Source of the DNA: Ralstonia sp. RRA
Lineage (GTDB): Bacteria; Pseudomonadota; Gammaproteobacteria; Burkholderiales; Burkholderiaceae
Assembly (NCBI RefSeq): GCF_037023145.1
Contig: NZ_CP146092.1
Location: 930,001 to 994,000, forward strand
Length of the DNA: 64,000 nt
Direction: 5' to 3'
Position numbers and translations under genes: made by a program
The notes under the pieces: model-generated
Told to the model about the DNA's origin: nothing
The model's input: the letters and a program-made list of their open reading frames with translations, nothing else
The model's database searches: none
Part shown: positions 8,644 to 16,045 of the stretch, piece after piece
Layout: every line of letters starts with the position of its first letter
How positions within the stretch are numbered: the stretch's first letter is position 1

Positions 8644-9174
8644 ATGCAAGCGCTATCAGCACGATTCGAAAAGACAGACGCGGGGCGCCGTGAGATCGCC
8701 ACGCGCAATGGCGCGCTCAGCCGCTCAAGCCGCGCGCTGCTCATCATGGTGGACGGCCAGGCCACGGGCGAGGATCTTGCCGTGCGTGCGAGCCAACTGG
8801 GTCTGGAAGCGCAGGCCGTGCTCGAACTGCTGCAGGCGGGTTTCATTCAGATTGCGGCCGATGTTGCTGGTGAGCCTGCCTTGGTTCAGGTTGCCGAACC
8901 GCAGCCCGAGCCGCTCAAACCTGCCGCGCCCAATCGCAAGCGCTCGCTGGCTGCGGCACGCATGTACCTCATGGACATTGCGGCGCGCACGTTCAGCTCG
9001 GCCGAGCATCCGATCCGCCAGCGCCTGGTCGAGGCCACCGACCGCGCGTCTGTGGAAGGGGCATTCGAGGCGCTGATGGCAGCCCTGCGCGAAGCCACCT
9101 CGGCGTCGATGGTGGAGCAGGTCGAGGTGTCCTTCCGGGGGTTTCTGCCGGCTGAAGAGGGTGCGGCTGGCTGA
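8644..9174 (+). CDS. Hypothetical two-part cytoplasmic protein
   Basis: Not recognised; 176 residues. The first half (SRSSRALLIMVDGQATGEDLAVRASQLG, then VLELLQAGFIQI) looks like a small winged-helix-type helical unit. A Glu/Pro/Gln linker follows, then a helical C-terminal part (AAARMYLMDIAARTF ... VEGAFEALMAALREATS). No signal peptide or membrane segment. GGGGAGG about 6 bases upstream of ATG 8644 fixes the start. It stands alone between two terminators, so it is a single-gene transcript. Confidence 0.6.
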   Translation: MQALSARFEKTDAGRREIATRNGALSRSSRALLIMVDGQATGEDLAVRASQLGLEAQAVLELLQAGFIQIAADVAGEPALVQVAEPQPEPLKPAAPNRKRSLAAARMYLMDIAARTFSSAEHPIRQRLVEATDRASVEGAFEALMAALREATSASMVEQVEVSFRGFLPAEEGAAG

Positions 9175-9178
9175 GCAC

Positions 9179-9210
9179 AAACACCCCGCGCAAGGCGAGG
9201 TGTTTTTTTT
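9179..9210 (+). terminator. Rho-independent terminator
   Basis: AACACCCCGC (9179-9188) pairs with GCGAGGTGTT with one mismatch and is followed by a run of nine T. The 5' arm is the same 10-mer as in the terminator at 8475. Confidence 0.8.
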
Positions 9211-9228
9211 TGCGATAACGCCGAGCGA

Positions 9229-9888
9229 TCAAGCGGCCTTCTGCGCAACGTCGTCCTTCAGCAGACCACGCGCCCGCTGATTGGACTTGTAGATGTTGTC
9301 GCGCACCGGCACCGCACCGGTCTTCACGCTGTGCACCCAATCCTGGGTCGACATCACCGCCGCAAAGCGCGATTGCAGCACCACGCTGAACACACGGTGG
9401 ATCTCTTCCGCGCTGGCAAAGCCCGCCTGGTTCTGATACGGCACCGAGCCCGACGCGTCGTGCAGAAACTCCACCGCCGTGCCGTTGTGCAGCGCGTGGT
9501 TGATGGTGGAGGCATCGCAGTTGTGCGTCATGTAGCCGACCACGGTCAATGTGTCGATGCCGTTGGTTTGCAGCCATTGCGCCAGATCGGTTTCCGGGTA
9601 TGCACTCGGCAGCGTCTTGCTTACGTAGTGGTCGTGCGGGCGCGAGGCCACCACCGGGTGCAGTTGCCAGCCGTCCGTGTCAATGGCAAACAGCGGCGAG
9701 CTGGCGGGCGAGGTCTGCTGCACAACGATCACCGGAATGCCTGCCTCACGCGCCGTATCCATGGCAACGCCGACATTGGCGACAGTCTGCTGCGGGTTCG
9801 GATACTCGATCGGCAGGCCGCCGGTGAAGTACTCGTTCTGCACATCGATGACGATCAGGGCGCGCTTCGGGGTGATGTTTGCGGTCAT
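9229..9888 (-). CDS. Isochorismatase-like cysteine hydrolase
   Basis: A 219-residue protein of the isochorismatase/nicotinamidase fold. The N-terminal strand with the catalytic Asp reads RALIVIDVQNEYF, and the catalytic Cys region reads VVGYMTHNCDASTINHA with the cis-peptide-type YMTHNC. ATG 9888 has GGAG 9 bases upstream; longer in-frame starts have none. It is divergent from the AraC/GlxA regulator at 10026, which is a likely controller. Substrate unknown; amidase or isochorismatase-type activity is inferred from the fold. Confidence 0.8.
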   Translation of the reverse strand: MTANITPKRALIVIDVQNEYFTGGLPIEYPNPQQTVANVGVAMDTAREAGIPVIVVQQTSPASSPLFAIDTDGWQLHPVVASRPHDHYVSKTLPSAYPETDLAQWLQTNGIDTLTVVGYMTHNCDASTINHALHNGTAVEFLHDASGSVPYQNQAGFASAEEIHRVFSVVLQSRFAAVMSTQDWVHSVKTGAVPVRDNIYKSNQRARGLLKDDVAQKAA

Positions 9889-10025
9889 GGCTGGCTCCTC
9901 GGAGAGGGTTTGGGGTTGGGGCATTGCGTGAGCCCATGGACAGCATCTTCGTGCATGGCTATCCTTCCCGACAGTGGCCCGGAAGACATTCATCGATGAA
10001 ATTGGGCCAAACACGCGGAGCCCCC

Positions 10026-10994
10026 ATGCAACCCCAGGAAATCGCCGTTCTGGCTTTCAATGACATCAGCCCATTTCACCTCTCGGTGCCGTGCTTGGTG
10101 TTCGAAGACCGCATCTGGGCGGGGCTGCCTGCGTACAACCTGCGGATCTGCGCGGGTGAACCCGCCAGGAAAGGCGGCCTGCGCACCACCGCAGGGTTTG
10201 CCGTACAGACGGACCTGACGCTGGAAGACGCGGCCCGCGCCGACGTGCTGATCGTGCCGTCATGGCGCGACACAGATGAGCGCCCGCCCGCACCCATGGT
10301 GAATGCCGTGCGCGATGCGTACGCGAGGGGTGCCACGGTCGTCGGCCTGTGCCTGGGGGCGTTTGTGCTGGCCGAAGCGGGCGTGCTCGACGGCCATGAA
10401 GCCACCACGCATTGGAGCGCGGTTGAGGCATTCTCGCAGCGCTATCCGCGCGTGAAGCTTGTACCCGATGTGCTGTATCTGGATGCCGACGATGGCCGGC
10501 TGGTGACATCTGCCGGTACGGCTGCGGGGCTGGATTGCTGCCTGCACCTCGTGCGCCGCTGGCATGGCGCAGAGGTGGCCAACCGCATTGCGCGCCGGCT
10601 GGTGGTGGCACCGCACCGGCAGGGCGGGCAGGCGCAATACATTGAGCAGCCGCTGCACGATGCACCGGGTGGCGATCGCTTATCCGATCTGCTGAACTGG
10701 GCCGTTGCCAACCTGGCTGAGCCGCACACGCTGGATTCGCTGGCTGAACGCGCCGCGATGAGCCGACGCAATTTCACGCGACGCTTTCGTGAGTTGACCG
10801 GCGCGACTGTCGGCCAATGGTTGCTCGGCCAACGTCTGGCCTACGCACAACGCATGCTGGAGACCACGCGCCAGCCGGTGGAAGCGATTGCACAACTGGC
10901 AGGCTTCGGCAGTGCGGTGTCGTTGCGCCAGCATTTCAGCCGGACGTATCACACCTCACCCAGCGCGTATCGCGCGCTGTTCGCGCACACCTGA
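10026..10994 (+). CDS. GlxA-family transcriptional regulator (DJ-1/PfpI domain plus AraC HTH)
   Basis: A 322-residue regulator. The N-terminal DJ-1/PfpI-like domain contains the nucleophile-elbow-like segment VVGLCLGAFVLAEAGVLDG. The C-terminal AraC DNA-binding domain follows (LAERAAMSRRNFTRRFRE, then IAQLAGFGSAVSLRQHF and TSPSAYR). ATG 10026 has CGGAG 5 bases upstream; an ATG at 9996 is an alternative. Divergent from the cysteine hydrolase gene at 9229-9888 with 137 bases between them, the usual arrangement for a regulator and its target. Confidence 0.85.
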   Translation: MQPQEIAVLAFNDISPFHLSVPCLVFEDRIWAGLPAYNLRICAGEPARKGGLRTTAGFAVQTDLTLEDAARADVLIVPSWRDTDERPPAPMVNAVRDAYARGATVVGLCLGAFVLAEAGVLDGHEATTHWSAVEAFSQRYPRVKLVPDVLYLDADDGRLVTSAGTAAGLDCCLHLVRRWHGAEVANRIARRLVVAPHRQGGQAQYIEQPLHDAPGGDRLSDLLNWAVANLAEPHTLDSLAERAAMSRRNFTRRFRELTGATVGQWLLGQRLAYAQRMLETTRQPVEAIAQLAGFGSAVSLRQHFSRTYHTSPSAYRALFAHT

Positions 10995-11019
10995 AGAGAG
11001 AAGAGATGGGCGGGACTGG

Positions 11020-11202
11020 CTACTTGCTCAGCTCGTGGCCGATCACACCGCCGGCCACTGCGCCGCCGATCGTGCCGGCCGGGCTGTGTGTCAGCTCATG
11101 GCCTGCCACGCCGCCCGCCACTGCACCGCCTACGGTACATGCCGCCAATGCCGGGGCCAGTGCTGCAATCGCGCAAATCAGCGCCGTTTTCCATGTGTTC
11201 AT
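11020..11202 (-). CDS. Small glycine-zipper lipoprotein
   Basis: A 60-residue protein: signal peptide with a hydrophobic core and lipobox LAAC (Cys at residue 22), then two near-repeats of GGAVAGGV(A/I)GHEL, the glycine-zipper pattern of outer-membrane 2TM lipoproteins such as OsmB/SlyB relatives. GGAGAG lies upstream of the ATG. Likely anchored in the outer membrane; function unknown. It is too short for many gene finders but is clearly real. Confidence 0.75.
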   Translation of the reverse strand: MNTWKTALICAIAALAPALAACTVGGAVAGGVAGHELTHSPAGTIGGAVAGGVIGHELSK

Positions 11203-11273
11203 GTGTGCTCTCCTGATAGGGCCGGCGCAGTGCGTGCGCTGGCACCTTCAGTCGAGCAAGGCGCGTGCCGCGC

Positions 11274-11834
11274 TCACATGAACAGCGGCGAAAGCGACAG
11301 GTGCGACAGCGCGATCACCAGCACCTGCGCAATCACCAGCAGGATCAGCGGAGAGAGATCCAGCCGCCCGCCCAGCGGCGGCACCACGCGGCGGATCGGG
11401 CGCAGCAGCGGATCGACCAACGTATTGAGCACCGCGCCCATGGGCGATGCCGGGCCCATCCACGACAGGATGGCCGACGCAATGGTCACCCAGACCAGCA
11501 CGTTGAACGCCCACTTGAGCACCGTGAACAGCGCTGCCACAAAGCCCCACGGCAGGAGCGCCATCGGGCTCACGCCCACGGAGGCCAGCAGCAGGAACAG
11601 ATACACGAGCGCCGTGGCATAGGCCGCCACCAGCGACGACCAATCGATGTAGCCCGTGGCCGGAATCACCCGGCGCAGCGGATGCACCAGCCAGCCCGTC
11701 AGTTGAAAGATGGCCTGCGACAGCGGATTGCGCGGTGACAGCCGCACCGCCTGCGTCCAGGCGCGTATCAACAGCGCGGCGCCAAAGAGCGAGAAGATCG
11801 TGTCGAGCAGAAAACGCGTGATGTCGCCGAACAT
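11274..11834 (-). CDS. YggT-family integral membrane protein
   Basis: A 186-residue protein with two YggT units, each with hydrophobic segments and the signature LVHPLRRVIP (first unit) and LVDPLLRPIRRVVPPLGG (second unit). The family is implicated in osmotic tolerance and membrane-protein or cell-division contexts but has no assigned biochemical function. GGAG lies 9 bases upstream of the ATG. In many proteobacteria yggT sits by proC; here it is alone. Confidence 0.85.
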   Translation of the reverse strand: MFGDITRFLLDTIFSLFGAALLIRAWTQAVRLSPRNPLSQAIFQLTGWLVHPLRRVIPATGYIDWSSLVAAYATALVYLFLLLASVGVSPMALLPWGFVAALFTVLKWAFNVLVWVTIASAILSWMGPASPMGAVLNTLVDPLLRPIRRVVPPLGGRLDLSPLILLVIAQVLVIALSHLSLSPLFM

Positions 11835-12036
11835 GCGCCCGGGTCTCCTATGGTCAGGTGAGGCAAAAGCTGCGAGGGCGAGAGGCTCGCCGGAGGGCGG
11901 CTATTGTCGCATGGGACTCTGACGGTACGCTGCGTGGGCCACCTGTGATGATGTGTCGCGCGCGGTAGGCGCGTCGTGGGCCTTGGAGTATCGTCTCGGC
12001 GCTTTTCAGACCTCAAGCCTCTCAAGGAGATCCACC

Positions 12037-12612
12037 GTGATACTACGTGTGCTCCGCGCGCCGCTCAGCGCCGCGCTGTTTTTATTCGCAAGCCTGTCGG
12101 CCGTGCCTGCTGCGCATGCCGAGACCGGCGTCTTCACCCTTCAGTCGTCCGCGTTTGCTGACAACGGCGTCATCGACCGCAAGTACGCCGGCAAGAACCC
12201 CGCGAACCAGAATTGCACGGGCGAGAACATCTCTCCGGCGCTGAGCTGGTCCAACCTGCCGGCCGGCACCAAGAGCCTGGCGTTGATCGTGAGTGATCCG
12301 CAGGGCCAACTCGGCCAAGGTGCGAACCATTGGTTGACCTACGGCATTCCCGCCACGCAGACCGAGTTGCGCGAAGGCGCCGCCACAAGCGATGCCCTGC
12401 GCATGGGCCAGAATACCTTTGGCGACCCAGCCTACCTGGGGCCGTGCCCTCCCAAGGGCTCGGGCATGCCCCATTACATCTTCCTGCTGATCGCCACCGA
12501 CTTGGCGCCCGACGCGCTGCCCAGCGGGCTCACCCGCACCGAGCTGGATGCCGCCCTCAAGGGGCACACCAAGGGCGCTGCGGCCTGGATTGGCCGCTTC
12601 GGCAACTTCTGA
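12037..12612 (+). CDS. Secreted YbhB/YbcL-type PEBP-family protein
   Basis: Raf-kinase-inhibitor-like (PEBP) family, 191 residues, with a signal peptide ending in AHA before ETGVF. Family hallmarks: NCTGENISPALSWSNLP, VSDPQ and SGMPHYIFLLIA (ligand-site His). The function of bacterial PEBP proteins is unknown. I chose GTG 12037 because AAGGAGA lies 6-7 bases upstream and it gives a clean signal peptide; the frame extends upstream but without a ribosome site. Confidence 0.8.
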   Translation: MILRVLRAPLSAALFLFASLSAVPAAHAETGVFTLQSSAFADNGVIDRKYAGKNPANQNCTGENISPALSWSNLPAGTKSLALIVSDPQGQLGQGANHWLTYGIPATQTELREGAATSDALRMGQNTFGDPAYLGPCPPKGSGMPHYIFLLIATDLAPDALPSGLTRTELDAALKGHTKGAAAWIGRFGNF

Positions 12613-12636
12613 TGTGAGTGCGCTGGCCGCCTGCGC

Positions 12637-13401
12637 TCACTGCGCTGCGGCCGGCTCCATGCCTTTGCGCACGAGTAGGGCGGCAGCCTCCTTGCTGCGC
12701 AGCGCCTGTAGCAAGGCCTGCGCACCCGCAAGGTTTTTCGCGTGGACATTCACACCGGCCGCATACACGGTGTAGTTCTGAATGGCCGCAGGCAGCGGTC
12801 CGACGTACTGGATGTGCGGCACCGCGAGCAATTCGCTGACTTGATGCACGGCCAGCGCCGCTTTGCCATCGACGAGCCGGGCACCCACCAGCCCGCCGTG
12901 AACCAGCACCGCCTTCGGCGCAATCGCCTGCGCAATGCCCAGCGTCTCAAACAGCTTCGATAGATAGATGCCCGACGACCCGCCCGCCGCCGGGTCCAGA
13001 TACGCCACCGATGGTGCCGCCAGCAACGTCTGCTTGAACTGATCGACCGTCGAGATCGCGGGCCTGGGCGCACCCTCGGGCACGGCAACGCCAATGCCGA
13101 CGCGCGCCACGTTGCTGAGCGTCGGTGCCAGATTGCCCGACGCACTGAGCGCTTTCGCCAGGGGCTCGGGCAGGATCGCCACGTCAAAAGCCTCGCCGGC
13201 TTGAATACGCTTGGCCAGTTCGCCTGCCGTGCCGTTGGAGATGATGAGGTGGACCGCGCCCGATTGTTCAAGCGAAGGTGCCAATGCATCGAGCACAGGC
13301 CGGAACGCGCCCGCGCTCAAGACGGTGATGTCAGCCGCGCAAGCCGGCCCCGCCATGCCCAGCGCGAAGAGCGTTGCCAGAAGCGGAATTCTCGGGATCA
13401 A
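12637..13401 (-). CDS. ModA-like periplasmic substrate-binding protein
   Basis: A 254-residue secreted protein: signal peptide ending ACA, then ADITVLSAGAFRPVLDALAP, the start pattern of molybdate/tungstate-type type-II binding proteins, with SNGTAGELAKRI and GSSGIYLSKLFE ligand-loop segments. The start is a TTG with GGAG 7 bases upstream; no in-frame ATG is available. It lies 57 bases after the SsuA-like gene, probably as the end of the operon that begins at 18555. No permease or ATPase gene is adjacent, so transport would need partners elsewhere; the ligand may not be molybdate. Confidence 0.75.
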   Translation of the reverse strand: MIPRIPLLATLFALGMAGPACAADITVLSAGAFRPVLDALAPSLEQSGAVHLIISNGTAGELAKRIQAGEAFDVAILPEPLAKALSASGNLAPTLSNVARVGIGVAVPEGAPRPAISTVDQFKQTLLAAPSVAYLDPAAGGSSGIYLSKLFETLGIAQAIAPKAVLVHGGLVGARLVDGKAALAVHQVSELLAVPHIQYVGPLPAAIQNYTVYAAGVNVHAKNLAGAQALLQALRSKEAAALLVRKGMEPAAAQ

Positions 13402-13458
13402 GATGCGGCTCCGTTCATGTGTCGGTGCCGCACCTTAGCACTGCACGCTGCAACGGGC

Positions 13459-14451
13459 TTACAACCCCGCTACTGGAAAGCTCGCTTGCCAGACCGCGCT
13501 TTGCACGTTCACGGCTTTCGGAATCAGCTTCTGCTGCAGGAACAGGTCAGCAATCTGCTGTTGTGACGCTACGATTTCCGGCGTGATGGGCGTTACGCCG
13601 TAAGGCACGCGCCGCAGCCAGGTTTCCACCACGGGTTGTTCAATACCGAGCTTGGGCGCCAACAGCGCCGCTGTCTCCTGTGGATGCTGATTCACCCACA
13701 GGCCCGAGGTGCGCAACTGCGCCAGGATGGTATTGACCGCGCGCGGATGCGCTTTCACAAACTCCGGCGTGGCCTCGTAGAAGTTGGAGGTCGGCACCTC
13801 GCTGAAGTCGCCCAGCGTGCGCGTCTTCAGCGCTTTCTGCGCCAGCGCGTAGTACGGGTCCCACACGACCCACGCATCCACGGCACCGCTCTCGAAGGCG
13901 GCACGTGCCTCGGCGGGTGGCAGGTAGATCGGCTGCACATCCTGCACCGTCAGGTTGGCGCGCTTGAGCAACTGCACCAGCAGGTAGTGCGAGCTGGAGC
14001 CCTTCTGCAGCGCAATGCGCTTGCCCTTCAGGTCGGCCACGCTGTGCGCGGGCGAGCCGTCGAGCACGAACAGCGCCTCGTTGGTCTTGCCGCCCGGCTC
14101 CGCACCCACATAGACGAGGCGTGCGCCTGCCGCCTGCGCAAACACGGCCGGCGGCGCACCGGTATAGCCGAAGTCGATGCTGCCCGTGTTTAGCGCCTCC
14201 AGCAGTTGCGGCCCGGCGGGGAATTCCTTCCACTCGACCTTGTAGCCGAGCTCCCCCAGCGGCTTGTCGAGCGAGCCCTGCGCTTTGAGCACGGCCAGCA
14301 GCCCTGCCTTCTGAAAGCCGATGCGCACCGTGCCGGCCGGGTCGGCGGCTTGGGTGAGGCCCGCGCTCAGCGCAAGGCCGGCACCCAGCAGCGCGGCAAG
14401 CCAGCGTCGTCGGCCAGACGATGGGGGGGTATGAGGCGATTGGGTTTGCAT
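13459..14451 (-). CDS. SsuA-like aliphatic sulfonate/nitrate/taurine-type binding protein
   Basis: A 330-residue periplasmic binding protein with a Tat-like N-terminus (SGRRRWLAALLGAGLALSAG). Family pattern: VRIGFQKAGLLAVLKAQGSLDKPL, FPAGPQLLEALNTGSIDFGYTGAPPAVFAQAAG, ALQKGSSSHYLLVQLL and AWVVWDPYYALAQ. This matches SsuA of sulfonate ABC importers. GGAGG lies directly upstream of the ATG. The gene sits 96 bases after the DUF971 gene. No ssuB or ssuC lies nearby, which is unusual for this family. Confidence 0.85.
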   Translation of the reverse strand: MQTQSPHTPPSSGRRRWLAALLGAGLALSAGLTQAADPAGTVRIGFQKAGLLAVLKAQGSLDKPLGELGYKVEWKEFPAGPQLLEALNTGSIDFGYTGAPPAVFAQAAGARLVYVGAEPGGKTNEALFVLDGSPAHSVADLKGKRIALQKGSSSHYLLVQLLKRANLTVQDVQPIYLPPAEARAAFESGAVDAWVVWDPYYALAQKALKTRTLGDFSEVPTSNFYEATPEFVKAHPRAVNTILAQLRTSGLWVNQHPQETAALLAPKLGIEQPVVETWLRRVPYGVTPITPEIVASQQQIADLFLQQKLIPKAVNVQSAVWQASFPVAGL

Positions 14452-14547
14452 GCTTCCTCCAGCGAGTTGGGTGTTGTGCGGTCGATGCTACGGACCGCAC
14501 GTGCGCGAAGGAACGAACAAGATTGCATGTGCATAGATGCAGCTGCG

Positions 14548-14838
14548 TCAGCCTGTTGCTGTGGCAGCCAACTCCGCCAGATACGCCCACGGATAGATGC
14601 CGCGCGCATGCCCATCGTTGAAGATCAGTTGCACGCCATAGCCTGCAGGTTCGATGGCCATGACGCGCGTATCGGCCGGCGCATGGATCGGCGTGCCGTG
14701 ATGACGCTTGAACTGGCATTCGGCGCATCGGCAGGCTTCACGCAACGCAACGTGGTCAAGCGTGATGGCTGCCTCTTTCCAATGCAGCTGCAATGCGCCC
14801 TTTGCGATGTCGTTATCGATGCGCTCAGGTGGTTGCAC
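14548..14838 (-). CDS. DUF971 (gamma-butyrobetaine hydroxylase N-terminal-like) protein
   Basis: A 96-residue protein equal to a stand-alone DUF971 domain: LQLHWKEAAITLDHVALREACRCAEC, then GVQLIFNDGHARGIYPWAYLAELA. The Cys pair/triad in CRCAEC, with downstream His residues, resembles the zinc-binding N-terminal domain of gamma-butyrobetaine hydroxylase; such stand-alone proteins are linked to Fe-S carrier (Mrp/ApbC) function in other genomes. The GTG start at 14838 overlaps the end of the HEAT-repeat gene by 14 bases, so translation is coupled. Role here inferred: metal or Fe-S handling for the neighbouring ferredoxin and flavoprotein. Confidence 0.75.
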   Translation of the reverse strand: MQPPERIDNDIAKGALQLHWKEAAITLDHVALREACRCAECQFKRHHGTPIHAPADTRVMAIEPAGYGVQLIFNDGHARGIYPWAYLAELAATATG

Positions 14839-15781
14839 GGGCGGTTCCGATCTGTGCCAGCGCAATCCGCACGGCTTTGACGACTTCGGGGTCGCCATCG
14901 GCTTCTGCGTTGCGCAGGGCGGGCAGGGCAGCGGCATCGCCGATCTCACCCAGCGCCAGCGCCGCTTCCTTGCGCAGATTGCTGATGGGGTGCGCGAACA
15001 ACGCGGCGAGTGCATCAACGGCATGCGCAGCGCGCCAGCGGCCAAGTGCGCGGGCGGCTTGTAGACGGACTTGCCAGTAGTCATCCGCCAGCGCATCGAC
15101 CAAGGCTTGCGTGACGTGCGCCTCGGGAGCCAGCGCGCGCAGCTTGCCGAGCGTGCTGGCGCTTTCCTCTCGCACGCGCCAGGTGGTGTCGCGCAGCGCA
15201 TCGAGCAGCGCAGGCAGCACGGATGCATCCGTCGCAAGGCCAAGCGCACCCACAGCCGCGCGCCGCACGTCTGCATCGTGGTCATGGCGGGCGCGTTCTG
15301 CCAGGGCAGGCAGCGCGGCCGCATGCTTGCGCCAACCGAGCACGGCCACCGCTTCGCGGCGCACGGTGGCATCAGCGTCTTGCAAGGCATGCAGTGCGGG
15401 CGCTTCGCTCTCCGGCACGCGCAGTTCTCGCAAGCCACGCAGGGCGGCTGCGCGCACGAAGCCACTCGCATGGTCGACGTACGGCAGCAGCGCGGGCGCA
15501 GAGTCGGGCGACTTCAGTTCACCCAGGCCGAGCGCTGCCGCATCACGCACGGCAGCATCTGCGTCTTCCAACGCGCGGGCGAGTGCGGCCACCGTATCGG
15601 GCTGCTCCCAGGTTGCGAGGATGCGGGCGGCTTCGAGCCGAACCTCGGGCGCAGGGTCGTGCGCAAGCAGCGCAATCACCTCGGGCAACGCATCGGCATC
15701 TTCCTCATCGGCGAGCTGCAGAAGCGCGACGCGGCGCGTGGCGGCATCGTCATCGTGTAATCGGTGCAGGTAGCTCGTCAT
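14825..15781 (-). CDS. HEAT-repeat protein
   Basis: A 318-residue protein built almost wholly of HEAT/PBS-lyase-type repeats of about 31 residues (for example DALPEVIALLAHDPAPEVRL, AVRDAAALGLGELKSPDSAP, DVRRAAVGALGLATDASVLP). Such alpha-solenoids are protein-binding scaffolds or, in the PBS-lyase branch, chaperone-like factors for cofactor proteins. No signal peptide. GAGGG lies upstream of the ATG; the gene starts 7 bases after the ferredoxin stop. In this operon it may act as an assembly or docking partner of the flavoprotein/ferredoxin pair (inference). Confidence 0.85.
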   Translation of the reverse strand: MTSYLHRLHDDDAATRRVALLQLADEEDADALPEVIALLAHDPAPEVRLEAARILATWEQPDTVAALARALEDADAAVRDAAALGLGELKSPDSAPALLPYVDHASGFVRAAALRGLRELRVPESEAPALHALQDADATVRREAVAVLGWRKHAAALPALAERARHDHDADVRRAAVGALGLATDASVLPALLDALRDTTWRVREESASTLGKLRALAPEAHVTQALVDALADDYWQVRLQAARALGRWRAAHAVDALAALFAHPISNLRKEAALALGEIGDAAALPALRNAEADGDPEVVKAVRIALAQIGTARATT

Positions 15782-15788
15782 CGCACCC

Positions 15789-16043
15789 TCAACGCAGCAG
15801 GTAGGGAATGTCGACCTTTACCGCGCCGGTTGGGCAGTCCTGCTCGCAGGGCATGCAGTACCAGCACTCGTCGAATTGCATGAAGGCCTTGCCCTTGGTG
15901 AGATCGATGGCGAGCAGGTCGAGCGGGCAGACGTCAACGCACACCGTGCAGCCCTTGTCGGCAATGCACTTGGCTTCGTCAATGGTGACGGGCGCGCTGC
16001 TGCGCGAGGCGATGTCGTGAGGGGTATGGGTGGTGTGGGGCAT
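15789..16043 (-). CDS. Two-cluster [4Fe-4S] ferredoxin, AprB-like
   Basis: An 84-residue ferredoxin. Cluster ligands: Cys26, Cys32, Cys35, Cys39 (C-x5-C-x2-C-x3-CP, a widened first spacing) and Cys60, Cys63, Cys66, Cys70 (C-x2-C-x2-C-x3-CP). The widened first motif and the order beside an AprA-like flavoprotein resemble adenylylsulfate reductase beta subunit, but the protein lacks AprB's long tail. It starts 2 bases after the flavoprotein stop. Probably the electron-transfer subunit of that enzyme. Confidence 0.85.
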   Translation of the reverse strand: MPHTTHTPHDIASRSSAPVTIDEAKCIADKGCTVCVDVCPLDLLAIDLTKGKAFMQFDECWYCMPCEQDCPTGAVKVDIPYLLR

Positions 16044-16045
16044 GA

